From Glossina fuscipes (Eukaryota; Arthropoda; Insecta; Diptera; Glossinidae), in contig NW_023998414.1 of NCBI RefSeq assembly GCF_014805625.2, forward strand, positions 28,101,511-28,165,510: 64,000 nucleotides of DNA, read 5' to 3'. Below, in pieces: positions 38,181-49,684 of the stretch. Both the position numbers and the translations under genes were made by a program. The notes beneath the pieces are model-generated. The model worked only from the letters and a program-made list of their open reading frames with translations, searched no databases and was not told the DNA's origin. How positions within the stretch are numbered: position 1 is the first letter of the stretch; each line of letters begins with the position of its first letter.

Positions 38181-39010
38181 TTCATAAATTGTGAAAACGC
38201 GCTTGACAAAGTCCAGCATCATCGATTAAGAGATATCGTCAAAGCGGAAAAGTACGCGCTGCATCGAAGGAGAAGTCCGTGATAATGATGTCAGAACAAA
38301 TTATATTTCCTTAAGCCGAGAAGTTCGCCACGGATGCATTTTCTTTTCTCCTTTGTTTTAACCTCTGCTTTGAGGCAATTTTTCAAGAAACTATTGAAAA
38401 GCTCGAAGCAGCAGCATTATGGTCAATGCGCAATTTATCAACAACATTCGGACATATGCCGACGATGCAACTATCCTAGCAAATAATGCGCACAATCTGC
38501 AGTTTATAGTTCAAGCCATAAATAATCAAAGCAATAGCTTCGTAAGTCGAGCGAAAACTTCATATGCAAATGCCACTCTATCAATTCATAACCAAAATGT
38601 AGGAACGGTGTCCAGATTTGTGTACCTGGGATGGCGAGGTAGAGAAGAAAGACGAATAAAAATGACTAACTCATCGTTGATGAAATATCAGAAAAATCTA
38701 ACAAACCGGGAAACTAGTTTATCCCTTCGCCTTCGTCTCATGAAATGCTTTGGATGGTCGGTGTTCTCTTATCGTCTAGAATCATGGACATTAAAATTCA
38801 CTACAGACTGGAACAGACTGGAAGTCTTGTGAGATGTAATGTTACCGCAGTCTTCGGAAAATATCGTGGGTAAATCACGTAGTCAATGCTGACGTTCTGC
38901 GAAGAATAAACTCTAAGCGGGATCTATTAAAGTGTAGCAGGTTTTCTGGAACACAATTTCTTCTGCGCGGCAGCAAATCAACACCAGACGGCTTACTGAG
39001 GTGACTAAAA
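38181..39010 (+). pseudogene. Non-LTR retrotransposon reverse transcriptase fragment (RTE-like), degenerate
   Basis: Partial reverse transcriptase of a LINE of the type annotated in insects as endonuclease-reverse transcriptase. Seen in order: FINCENALDKVQHHRL at 38181 on (the block that includes the first catalytic Asp, normally EKAFDRVQ); SREVRHGCIF (normally RGVRQGC); an open 137-codon stretch at 38419-38832 with the catalytic YADD at 38455-38466, followed by LANNAHNLQ, FVYLGW, LRLRLMKCFGWSVFSYRLESWTL; then, after a stop and frame change, CYRSLRKISWVNHVVNADVLRRI. One extra Thr sits before YADD compared with the usual NIRYADD. The fragment lacks the endonuclease and N-terminal RT fingers and is broken by several stops and frame changes. 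The 5' side reaches to within about 175 bases of an assembly gap. No poly(A) or target-site duplication was identified. Confidence 0.88.
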
Positions 39011-42000
39011 AAGTCTAGAGGATAGCTGACATGACAAGATAGCGAAGGCTGGGATTTCCAGGCTTAACTCCATGGATTTTATTAAGCTCAATGCGTGCAA
39101 GGGACGAGTAGGCTTTCAAAACCTTAAGGATACGTTCATGTTCAAAATGAGAATTAAAATTTTTTAAAAATTAAATGACACTTAATTAGTTCGATTCGAT
39201 CATTTCCATAGAATATATATTGATCTTTTTCAAGCCTTGGTACTTTCTCATTGCATTGGGCAGACACAATGTGACATACATCGTACACACATTACACTTA
39301 CATCCTTTGTCGAACAAAATAATAAATTTATGCTATGCTTAATTCTCAACGGAGAGTATAAAAGATTTGCGGAAGAAATGAATGCCTCCTAAAGCTTTTC
39401 TATTTACAAATCATGTTATATAAAATGTAAATTTAAGGCGCGGATGAAACCGCTTTAACATTAGGGGACGCGCGCATTGTCGATTATACTTAAATTGGTA
39501 AGAATTTGTTGGCATAACTTGAGAATTCGTAGAAATGATAATAGAATACCCTGATCGATCAAGTGCAGAGGTTTTTAGTACATCACAGGGCAACACGTAT
39601 CGTATTAGTAATCTTAACAAATTCGAGAATAAATGTTTTCTTCATTTCCTGAACTCTACACTAGAATCAAAAAGGAATTTGTTCGTGGAGCAGAAGTCCG
39701 TTGTATGGTCTAGTGCCGCAAACGTTTGGCGATTAAAGCAAAGGCCCACCAAAGCACTTTTACACTTTTACACTTTTCTACTTGTGTGGGAGATCGTTCG
39801 GTTCTTTGTCAGTTGCAATGTGTTCAACTTGTTCGTGAACATCTTCTCTTTTTTTCTTTAATTTGCATTTTTGAATGAAACTTGGACCTTTCCCTGAGTA
39901 GACAAATATAATATCGTTACAAATGCCAATGCATCCCTACATATAAACATATATCCCTGTTATTTGCCGATATTTTCGAATAACAATTGACAGTTTGGTG
40001 CCGTCTTCGGAGTGGCGTTATATTTGGGACATACTTTTCTGAAAATGCAGCTGATTCGGTTTTTACGATATTCGATGCGATGAACCTTTTGCTTGATTGA
40101 TTTAAAAGAAAACCTCACATCGCCTACATATGAAAGCATTACCCTTATAACTGGTTCCAGACAACGAGCTTACATAATTCCATTCGTTGTACGTGTCTTC
40201 TTATATGAAACTTGTGCGTGTTAAGTGTGCTTGTGATATAAGCGTTACTCTTGATCAATCAGAAAGCTTAACGTAAACAGAAAAACATCTTCTTGATCAG
40301 GTTAAGTCAATCGGCTGCTTGCAGCTAACCTTATTCATCTAGCTACGTTTAAGTGAAGCACAAGAACTCTACAAGAATTCAATGAGAGCGGCATAGTTAA
40401 TAATGGGATTTACTCCTACACGTATCATGTATTGATGAATACTTTCACATACACTCGGATGTTAACTTTAACGAATAGGAAACTTTTCGTAGAATATATG
40501 AATTCTTTTTTAAATTTTAAATTTCAAGTGGAAAATTTAATGAATTATATGAAATCTCTCCCTTCTCTCCCGTCTCTCGTGAATAGGTTTTTGCATTCGA
40601 GCAAATAATTATGCCAAAGATTCGATTCAGTTTAAATTAACTGCAAATTATTTAGTTTGTTTTTCTTCTTTTATTTTTTCTCATAAAAGATTTTATAATT
40701 TTTTTTTTTTTTTTTTTTAGTTTTTAACTAACCCTAAATTTTGTATCGCGCTTTCCAAGTTTCACAAAACTTTGCTATTAATAATAATGACGACATTTAC
40801 TTTAATAATAGCATAAAGAAAATGTTTGAAACACATATACGACGCACTTAGTTATGCTTTTGTTTCATTTATTTTATTTATTTAATTTTGTTTTTTTTTT
40901 TTGTTTTTAATTCTTATTCATTTTTCATTCATGATGACAATTTTTTTTTGTTTTTTTTTGTTTTACTTTTCGACTTTTTTTTTTTAATGCTTTCTTATGA
41001 AATTGTTACTGTTTGCTTGTAAATATAACGAACAGTGTAGATGTAAAAACAAAAAAAAAAAACCACAAAACTACTCCTTTGCAACCGTCAACGGCATTCT
41101 TTATGGTTGTTTTATGCTAATTTATGTATTTTAATCATTCACTATTCACATTTAAACGGCTTCAAAATCTCTCAAGTGTAACTGGTTGCTTGGTGTGGTC
41201 ACTTGATTGTTTGTTTTTTCTTTCTTACTCACTTGTTCGTTCACTTGCTCGCGTTCACATTCGTTTCAACAAACGGTCAGCTATACCTATGTTTTGCTTA
41301 GCTTTCGTCTTAAAAGTGTTAAAGTGGCGAGTAGTCACTCCATTGGAGTGGTCTTTAAATGAAAAATAAATTAATTCTAATCCTAACTAAGACTTGCAAT
41401 AAATAGATAGCACTTTTCAAAGCTTCTCTACGGAAGTTGTTTATTCCGCTGAGAAGCAGAGAGAGGCCTCTAGCGCTCTAGCGCAAAACAGCAAATCCCC
41501 TTTAACGATGTTGCCACTTGTCTGCCAGCAGTTCCTTCTATTAATCTGCCTCTATCTACTTAACCCTCAAAGAAAAAAAAAAAAAAAGAAACAAAAATCA
41601 AAACACGATACTTGTGTTTGCAAGCAATGTTTTCGATTAAATATGGATTTGGATAGGTTAGCTTCTAAATATAATAACGAGCTACCGCTTCACGAGAAGC
41701 TTACAATAACGCAAAATACTGCAAATGTTACGCCTGTCAACTTTTTAGTAAAGTTTCGCGTAATCGGTTTCTAGCAAGAACTACACAAGTGGGCATGGTG
41801 GCAGTATCCTTGCCACAGTACAATTATTCTTAACTGGAGTCTCATTCACAAAAATAAATAAATAAATAAATAAATTAAAAAAAAGGAATTACCCCAGGTG
41901 CCGTAGGTGCCGTATTCTTTCCTCTTTAGTACTTTTTATTACTGTAGGAATATATAAAGTGTATAAGACATTTCGAATTTTTTTCTCAAAATATTCACAA

Positions 42001-42706
42001 ATGCTCTGTGTTGGATTGGCGTATACTCGTGACCGCTGCTAAATACCTTGCAGCCTCAGCACATTAAAGCCAATAGCTAACCTTCGAAATATTCGAAACT
42101 TAGAAGTGCGTTCGCAAAGTGCTTTTGTGTATTTCTTCTTCTTTTCTTGTCAAAAGTTTTTCTGAAGGAAAGCACCCAAAAGTGATTAAGTGATTATATG
42201 CAAAACATAAGAGAGGTTATGACGGCCCGTCATCAGGAAGAAAAACAACAACTTGCCTTGCGAGAGACTCAAGACAAGTGTACGCATTTCAATTTTCTTT
42301 ACAACCCAGCCTCGTAGCAGCGAAAAATTGAAAATAAAAAAAACAGTCTGCCTTTTTTTAAGTACAGCCCTAATATTTTTACATACACTAGCACCTTAGG
42401 TTTTATATGCATATGTAGCTCTGATTTTTGATAAGAATCTTACTAGTCGTGTCGCGGTGATGTAACTGTGACGAAAATTTAAGTTAGTTTTTAGAGGTAT
42501 TTTCATAATACCGTTTTTTTTTTTTTTTTTTTTGGTTTTCCAAGCATAATTAAAGAGATTTATGCTTTTTAATTAGATATGACATCGCTTGCAAAACCAA
42601 ACCAAACCAAACTTTTCGAAAACTTTTTCAAACTAAGGCTGTTGTCATAAACGATTTGTGTGCGGGAATTATATCATTAGTGGTGTGATGACCCAAATTT
42701 TTGAAG
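39011..42706. other. AT-rich non-coding DNA
   Basis: No gene seen. T-rich between 40640 and 41000, (AAAT)n near 41853, and T23 at 42513-42533. AGAGTATAAAAGATT at about 39354 resembles the DINE-like 3' end but lacks the preceding GGTGATG. Confidence 0.6.
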
Positions 42707-42752
42707 TTTTGTTTTTTTGTTTTTTTTTTGTTTTTTTTTTGTTTTTTTTTTC
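42707..42752 (-). other. A-rich tract downstream of the thioredoxin gene; possible poly(A) trace
   Basis: On the minus strand this is a run of A interrupted by single C residues, about 240 bases after the thioredoxin stop codon. An AATATA hexamer lies about 15 bases before it. It could mark the end of the 3' UTR or the tail of an old retrocopy, but similar A/T tracts are found throughout the window. Confidence 0.3.
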
Positions 42753-42994
42753 ATTTTATATATATTTGATGTACTTGGAAATAAACTAAAATTTTTCATA
42801 CATATAAACAATATAATAATTTTTATAGTGCAATATAATGGGTCCATTATTATATCTCACACAACTTCTGTTTGAGTCGATATTAAATTTGAGTAACTAA
42901 AGTTGAATTTTTTTTCCTTTTTCAAAATAGACTCGTTTGCCTTTAACGGACATACGGTAAATTCACTTCCATTTCGGCCATCTTCTTGATGAGA

Positions 42995-43420
42995 TTACTT
43001 GTTTTCTGCAACAGTTTTATCGATCCATGCGCGTAGCTTATCGGTGTCTTGTAAGCCGACCATACGATTAACGACTTTTCCACCTTTCATAGCCATAAGT
43101 ACCGGTATTGCTCCCACGTCATAATCTAACGCTAAATCTATATTCTCATCGATATCGACTTTGGCCAATTTGACGGTACCCGCTTTTTCACCAATAATTG
43201 ACTCTAAACGTGGCGTCAGCTTCTTACACGGATTGCACCAATTTGCGAAAAAATCGACTATAACCATTTTATCGCTTCGTTTCACCTTTTGTTCAAAGTC
43301 TTCGGAATTTTGAACGATAAAAATTTCTTTTTTCACGACGGGTTCAGGTATAAGACGTCGATGCAACCGGGCTCCTTGGCTTAACATGCGTCTAGCGTTT
43401 CTCATACAATTGCTCAACAT
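42995..43420 (-). CDS. Mitochondrial thioredoxin (Trx2-type), intronless
   Basis: 141-residue thiol-disulfide oxidoreductase, expected to reduce protein disulfides and peroxiredoxin in the mitochondrial matrix using electrons from thioredoxin reductase. Seen: an N-terminal segment (about residues 1-28) rich in Arg and lacking acidic residues until Glu26, as in a matrix-targeting presequence; then one thioredoxin fold with the active site WCNPC at 61-65 (catalytic Cys62 and Cys65), the buried Asp56 in VDFF, the KVDIDEN strand at 87-93, and the cis-proline in AIPVL (Pro106). The classical motif is WCGPC; Asn replaces Gly here, which I believe also occurs in fly mitochondrial thioredoxins. Length suits a presequence plus a mature protein of about 105 residues. 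The start is favoured by an in-frame TAA 24 bases upstream (43442-43444) and by the context CCAAG before ATG. No introns are visible. An A-rich tract on the sense strand lies about 240 bases past the stop, so a retrocopy is possible. No operon-like neighbours. Confidence 0.93.
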   Translation of the reverse strand: MLSNCMRNARRMLSQGARLHRRLIPEPVVKKEIFIVQNSEDFEQKVKRSDKMVIVDFFANWCNPCKKLTPRLESIIGEKAGTVKLAKVDIDENIDLALDYDVGAIPVLMAMKGGKVVNRMVGLQDTDKLRAWIDKTVAENK

Positions 43421-43450
43421 CTTGGATGACGGGGGACACGATTAAGAGGA

Positions 43451-44228
43451 TTCCTTTATTTTCAAAGATTTATATAGTTTCCTTGTCTTAAGATTTTAAA
43501 AAATTTTTTTCAATTTTTTCAATTTTTTCTTCCAATAATTTTAACCAAGCTTTTGAAAAAAAGAATGACTTTACTATCAAAGGTTGTTTTACTTATTAAA
43601 TAGAATTTGTAACTAATTATAAAATCTCATCCCAATGACAAATAAATAAAATTTTTCATAGTTTACTACAATCAAGTAAAATCGAAAAATTTGCCCCGAC
43701 AGTAAAAAATTAATTCTTTTATTCTACTGAGACCGATGCAGCTTAGATTGATCGTAACGTTTGGTGCCTAAAGTAAAGGCCATTATATGCGTTCGTACGA
43801 TTATTTTCATCTCATTAAATTTGCAAAAAACGCTTTCCTATCTGTAGACATTTTAAGCTTGGTCTTACGCTTGCCATCTCTTATATACATCGTGCTACGT
43901 ATTCAGCAAGATTGTGATTGCTAGTGTTCGATGTTCCAGTTGCCATGAAACTGAACTGGGAAATGCTTACGCAACATTTAAAAGGTAATGGAATGGAAGG
44001 CAAAATAATAAATAATAATATTTGCGGAAGTTATCGCCCATGTGAAATATGAATATTATTCATTAAAATTTAATAAAAAAATGCAAAATATCGGAGCCAT
44101 TCCCGTGACACTGCTTTAATATGAAGGACTCTGCGGTCCATGCGTTTTTTTGCGCAAATTTGAAAATCGAAAAAAAAAAACAAGCAAAACCACTACAGTG
44201 GACCATTATTAAATAGCCTATCCGCCTG
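43451..44228. other. Upstream region of the thioredoxin gene
   Basis: AT-rich. It should hold the promoter of the minus-strand thioredoxin gene, but no clear TATA box or initiator could be chosen. Confidence 0.5.
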
Positions 44229-44290
44229 AGTGGCCGAGTAGGCAAGAATCTCGACTAGCAACTCAATGGTCGCGGGTTCAAATCTCAAGT
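44229..44290 (+). repeat. tRNA-like sequence, probable SINE head or tRNA pseudogene
   Basis: An A-box-like TGGCCGAGTAGG (44231-44242) and a B-box-like GGTTCAAATC (44275-44284) are spaced as in a type II (Ser/Leu-like) tRNA, with CGAC/GTCG able to pair between them. The anticodon loop would be CTAGCAA-like. There is no long variable arm and no convincing acceptor stem, so it is not a functional tRNA gene. The following AT-rich 180 bases may be the SINE body. Confidence 0.5.
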
Positions 44291-44481
44291 TTTTAATAAA
44301 AGTCGAAAGTCTTAGATGATGGTGCTTTAAGACGTTCAGTCCTAGAATTTATTCTCTGGCTAAATTTTATAATAATAATAGTAGTGATAATAGATAGCCT
44401 ACGTCAGTTCACGTAACTCAATTACTCATGCAACGACTTTTCAAAATAAAGCACATTTGCATTAACAATGTATTTGTGGTA

Positions 44482-44660
44482 CAAGACAATATTAGGTTTG
44501 TGCGGATGTATGCAACACCCACAAATACCTAGAATTAGAGTCATCTTTTATTATATTAACTGATTCAGTATCACTTTTCGAATCGATCTAGACTGGTCGG
44601 TCCGGCTGTCCTTCTCTCCATCTTTTCGCAATCTTTTAGATATTTTAATGGAGTTTGATA
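44482..44660 (+). mobile_element. DINE-like fragment, second subfamily
   Basis: Starts GGTTTGTGCGGATGTATG, CAACACCCACAAATACC, then AATCGATCTAGACTGGTCGG and GGCTGTCC. This is the same order as the copy at 47480, but the internal tandem tract is missing. The boundaries are approximate. Confidence 0.6.
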
Positions 44661-46282
44661 TATCGCCGTGTTTTGGAGCAGGAATGAAAACCACCAAACA
44701 TATTATACTATGCTTTATTTTGAATTTCGTGATATGGATAACTGTACAGTGGCATAAGGTATTTAATGATGAGTCATGACCCACTAAAGAGATTTCACTT
44801 CTTTTTTTTTTCTATTAGTTTGTGATTCCAAGACTATAAAAATGCCCTTCCAAGCTGAAATAATTGTCCCCTGTTCTCTTCCCTCGACGATTATACACGC
44901 GAAAATGTCTCTTTGCCTGGAACTGTTGAAGACAGCATTCCGCTTGTTACACTTTACGTGTAGCAAGAATGGCAGAGAGAACAGAAGAAAATGTATATTT
45001 CTATAGCCGAATCTATAATCAGCCCCCGAAATCTTCATCTCACAGTATTAATGTATTCACAGAAGAATTGAGTCTTCTAGCTGCTTCAACGTTCTATTTC
45101 AGCGCTCATCTCAATAAAGCTACGCTAACACATTTTTGTTTGGAAATGCTTCTAAATGAACATAAGTACCTTCGGAAGACATCTTTTAGCGGATTTGAGA
45201 AGTTGGAAATCAGACTGGTCAGACATTAGGCTTCTTCTTCTTCGCAGCGGAGATTCATTTCGCAGAGAGCGCTCTAAACGAAAAGCCCAGGTTCGGTCTC
45301 TAAAGCCGACAAGACCGAAAAATTTTCCTCTTCTACTTATGTTCTGGAAAACAAAAAATAGTTATATCGAGAGAGAGAGAGAGAGAGAGAGTTCTCGTGT
45401 TAATGCCTCTCGTGCTTTTCAGCATATATTGCTGCACCTTACTCCACATATTTCGTCATCGACTATGTACGCTAATTATCATCGTAAATAGTTGAAATCG
45501 ACTTATATAATACGTCCGTTTTCGTGTCCGTTATTTATTTGAATTTCAAAACTTTGTCCGGAAGAGCAAGTTTGAACGCGAATTTTCGCCGTCGCTGTCG
45601 CCAAGTCAAATTCCAAAATTGGTAAAAGCGATTCATAAATCCATCGGTAATCATCAAAAAGCTTACACTTTCCTCCCTGTCCTAAGGCGTAGTATAAAGC
45701 AGACAGACATATGTAAATCGGTTTCCCATAGTCATACTGATGGGATATGTGTATGCGATAGATAATATTTGTCTTGACAAGAACAAGTTTCTTAGTTATC
45801 GCTCGACTAGAAATCAATTAAAGTAAAGACAAAATAAACACGAGTAGCGTGAACCGGCTGAAGCGACAGACACACGACAGAGTTACGAAGTTGGGAGGTA
45901 AATAGCAAAGTGAGAAATGATCCAGGAAACGTATTCGGTTTTTTCGATTGAGTGCCGAGCTTTGTAACCACTGCATCTACTGTTACTGTTTATCAGCCAA
46001 ATCTCAAAAAAAAAAAAAATGTCAACATTTTAAAAGATGAGAAATACAAATTGTAAAGATGACTATGATATACAAGTAAGACTTGTTGTCATTTCCTACT
46101 AATTCTGCTCTCGATGTGCGGGCTAGATGCCCCGTTTTATGTATATTAACTTAAAAATAATGTACAATCCAAGTGATAAGACGTCATAACGTGATGTTGA
46201 GTTGATTATGTAATGGTCGATGGTGGTGGGATAATCTTTTCACTTGTTTTATCTACATAATAGTGCTTATAAGTTCAAAGCA
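44661..46282. other. Non-coding DNA
   Basis: Moderately AT-rich with short frames on both strands (77 to 111 codons) that show no recognisable motifs, one of them running through the (GA)n array. No gene supported. Confidence 0.55.
45369..45391. repeat. (GA)n microsatellite
   Basis: Uninterrupted GA units. Confidence 0.95.
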
Positions 46283-46462
46283 ATGGCGAAAATTTATTCG
46301 CCCGAAGAGAATTTGAGAATTCTAATCGTGTTGGCGAAACACGACGAAATTATCAGGCAGATACATATGCACATATATATTAATGAAGAACGCGTGTGTT
46401 ATATAATCAACGAGATACGAAATCATTTGCAAGAATATTTGAAAAGATTCGAGTTTTTGTAA
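46283..46462 (+). CDS. Small ORF with coding-like composition, function unknown
   Basis: 59 codons from ATG at 46283 to TAA at 46460-46462. I do not recognise it. It starts MAKIYSPEENLRILIVL and is rich in charged residues and Ile, with predicted helical character (KHDEIIRQI, NEIRNHLQEYLKRFEF). Codon choice is more balanced than in most AT-rich frames nearby, and the ATG context is AAGCA before ATGG. There are no flanking promoter or splice signals that I can support. It may be a relic of a transposon gene or a chance frame. Confidence 0.18.
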   Translation: MAKIYSPEENLRILIVLAKHDEIIRQIHMHIYINEERVCYIINEIRNHLQEYLKRFEFL

Positions 46463-46661
46463 ATTAAAATGAACAAAAATGCCAGAAAAAAGCAAAGCGC
46501 CTTTGTTGACTTCTTTCTTTAAAAATTATTTAAGAAAAACTTAGCGTAGAAGAGAATTAACGAAAGCCCTCTCCCATCAGTTTTGTAAATTTGAATTTTA
46601 TGTCAATTTTGCTTTTAAATAACATAATTAAAACGTGAAATAATGACATTTGACAAAATCG

Positions 46662-47172
46662 TTTATACCCATCACTGTTATCGTAAATAACATAAAATAG
46701 AAAAAAAACCGAAATTTTCATATTTTATGCGCGAATGATTTTTTTATTTTTTAAAATAAAAATGAAAATTTATGCGGTATATGTGTTATGCTTTATAAGT
46801 AAGAAGCAAAAATAGAGACAGTAAAAGGTGCTTTCAGCTTTTGCTGCATAGGCGTGTAGGCGCTGTTGGTGACACTTTGGAAAATTTGTCGCCATTTAGG
46901 GACATCTTCATTTTTGCGAACGAGAGTATATTTACCACAGATACTACAAACTTGGGCAAACAGACAGATGGACGGATGAGCGGACAAACATGCTTACACG
47001 GATTCCCAATTTGAAATTGGCAAAGAATTTTTATACCTCATGCGGTATCGAAAAAAAATTTTAAAATTGGAAATATAATAATATTGGGTAGGCGCGATCC
47101 ATTTTTTCCCATTTTTGTAGAGCTATTACAGCATAGTCCATAGAACATAAATTCATAATTTTATAGTTTTAT
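46662..47172 (-). mobile_element. DINE-1/INE-1-like element, 5'-truncated, reverse orientation
   Basis: The minus strand runs from a first-half remnant (TATGGACTATGCTGTAATAG, then AAAATGGGAAAAAATGGATC, which aligns to the copy at 31560-32220) through AAGCATGTTTGTCCGCTCAT and CATCTGTCTGTTTGCCC, AGTATCTGTGGTAAATATAC and TCGTTCGCAAAAATGAAGA. It ends with GTGATGGGTATAAACG at 46662, the family's 3' end. The first third is lost. Confidence 0.8.
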
Positions 47173-47479
47173 CCGCTTTAGTTTGTGAGGAATGAGCAAA
47201 AACCAATTGTCTATTATTGTTGTCCCATTTATATAGATCTTGAAATTTTTCATCTCGATGCAGATATATTCAGGCGCCTGAAGAACCGGTCTTAACTAAC
47301 ATCTTTCCTATATTTACCTTTAGCCAATTCTTTTACTTTATTCAACTTAGTCGGTCAAGTCCATCATTATGCTCTTTCTTTTAATCTCTTCTTTTTTTTT
47401 TTTTTACTTTTGCATTTCACTCCACTAGCCCATTTGTGATTATATTTCCATTATAACTATTCCGTGTATAGCTTGTGCT

Positions 47480-47862
47480 GCAGAGGGTATTCAGTTTGTA
47501 CGGATGTATGTCACATCTAGAAGGACTAAAGACTCATCAACCTATTCAGATGATGTAAATTTGTATATCTACTTATATGTCAGCTTGTATGTCCGTCCGT
47601 CCGTCCGTCCGTCCGTCCGCCTAATGTCTGTCCATAATTTCTGTATTGATTCAACAGGTTGAAAAATGTTGAGATATTTTGACGAAATTTGTAACACACG
47701 AGTGTTTCGGCTCAAAAACATATGCAATTGAAAATGGATTGGATCGGTTTGGTTTTCGGTCTTCCATAACGATTATGTGAATTGTTTTCGGTTTTCTGAA
47801 ACAACAGCCAATTTCGGGCAACTGCGTTTTTACGATCATGTTTAAATTAAGCATACCCTACA
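47480..47862 (+). mobile_element. DINE-like element with (GTCC)n core, second subfamily
   Basis: Starts GGGTATTCAGTTTGTACGG, ATGTATGTCACATCTAGAAG, carries a clean (GTCC)7 array at 47591-47619 followed by CTAATGTCTGTCC, and ends near GCATACCCTACACTAAT. Its layout (GGGTAT start, ACACCCAGAAG-like box, GTCC array) matches INE-1-type elements of acalyptrate flies and differs from the copies ending in GGGTATAAAAG. Confidence 0.7.
47591..47619 (+). repeat. (GTCC)n array inside a DINE-like element
   Basis: Seven perfect GTCC units in the internal tract of the element at 47480-47862. Confidence 0.96.
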
Positions 47863-48493
47863 CTAATAGTTGATTTGCCTAGTGCGGGGTCTTCATAACG
47901 TTTATCAAACCATTGTTGGCCTTCAAAAGTATATTTTGAAGTTAAAAAGCATTATTTAATCAACCAGTGAAGTGGTTTTCTATTGACTGGTTTGAAGATT
48001 AGATTAAATTGTGTTCACTAAAACCACTGCAACTGCAAAATTATGAAATTTTGACTTGTATCGATTAAAGGCTGGCGCTAGCCGCAAATCATATAAATCT
48101 GTCAACAGTCTATGCCGTCTGTATGCCAGAACAAAGACTTGTCGTGCGATGTGCTAATAATATATATATATATATATGTACGATGAATGTAAAAAAGTTA
48201 CTCACTTTGCTTCTCTTTTCGCTTTAGATGGACTTCAAAATCGATTCAGCTTCTTAATGAACAAATTTTTCAAATATTTGAATGAATATTGAAATGAAGT
48301 ATGAAGAAAACATGAATAGTTGTTGTAAAATATCCAAAAACAAAATCGTATTTGCAGCTCAATCAATTGTAAATGATTAACAAAAAATGTAGATAGAGAC
48401 AAATAAAAGTAAATGAAAATTGCTTTACAGTTTATGGATAAATGAATCGCGCGCATCATTTCAATAGCAATGACATGAAAGTAAAACCAATCA

Positions 48494-48534
48494 AGAGACA
48501 GAGAGAGAGAGAGAGAGATAGAGGGGGAGAGAGA
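48494..48534. repeat. (GA)n microsatellite
   Basis: GA units with ACA, ATA and GGGG interruptions. Confidence 0.93.
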
Positions 48535-49461
48535 TTTTTCTAATTACCCTCTTCACAAGTTTATTATGTGATTGTGTGGATTGCTTGTACTGCCTGCCAT
48601 CCTAATTAGAACACAATGACTCAATGTCTTCTTTATAGTTATTTCTTAGACATGTTATGCGTGTTACTTGCAAACTTTATTTATTTTTTTTTTGTTGTTG
48701 TTTTGATTTTGAAATTTTCGTCTAATCATCATTTAATAAACGCATTTTTCTAATATGCTAGTGAAAGGTGGCGACATTTGTTTCTTATACAACAACTTAT
48801 ACTTACTGGGAATCATGATTGGTGCTTAGCCAAGTTAACGAAATCACTAACGCTCCAATTCATTGTACATAACGACCCAGAAGTGACATTATTAATCAAT
48901 CATTGTGCTGTAAACACGTCATATGTCAGGCACTAGTTAACAAAATATAAAAATTGTTTACGGAACATATGTATATGCATGTTGTATGCTTATACGTAAA
49001 GAATTGTTGTACCCTTGTTCTCATTTACTTTCAACATTTGTGGTTATAACCTGCTTCCGTTTCCTGCCATACCCCGTAAAGGAAAGCAGAAGCAGAAAAT
49101 GTATCTAATATGAAAAATCATCGTTTACTCTCTTACCAGAGAAGTTATGGAAATCGTTGAATTTTTTTTTTTTTTTTTTTCTATGTCATCCTCTTCTAAG
49201 TGATTGTGTCTGATTTTGGCATAATATTTAATAATCAATTTTTTTTTCTTTCTTTTCCTTTCTGCGATCCGAACAGAAGGTCCCCAAGCCTATTTCTAGC
49301 GTGTACATCAGTAATCAATAAATAACGTATAAAAATGAAAATAGAAAAGAATCCATTTGTTTAATTAAAAATACATGCTTGTGTTGTGCTATCAGACATA
49401 TAAACATACTTGAGCATATTCAGATAGAATATATAATACAGTCCTGTACAAAACAATCGCA

Positions 49462-49465
<4 letters not shown>

Positions 49466-49498
<33 letters not shown>
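49466..49498. repeat. (CT)n microsatellite
   Basis: Uninterrupted CT units over about 33 bases. Confidence 0.96.
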
Positions 49499-49501
<3 letters not shown>

Positions 49502-49660
49502 CCAAGTAAATGGGTTTCGATGCGATTTCTTTAAAAGCCCAAATGAATCGATAAAGGAAGCAAGCAAGTTAGTAGCAATAGAATTTCCAATTAAAATCGC
49601 CCCCAACAAGCAGAAGCTCATTAATTACAATTCGATCCCGTTTATGCGTATTCATCGGCT

Positions 49661-49684
49661 ATACGATACGATACGATACGATAT
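49661..49684. repeat. (ACGAT)n pentamer repeat
   Basis: About four perfect units. Confidence 0.93.

Noticed and set aside
41793..41815. TGGCAGTATC...GCCA, recalling the U4 snRNA 5' stem-loop region
   Set aside because: Only about 16 bases match and the following sequence has no U4 features; no Sm site or PSE-like promoter seen.
45156..45491. 111-codon plus-strand frame
   Set aside because: Contains an Arg-Glu run from the (GA)n array and no recognisable motif.
47591..47619. CRISPR-like array
   Set aside because: Four-base tandem repeat without spacers, inside a fly transposon; CRISPR arrays are not expected in this genome.
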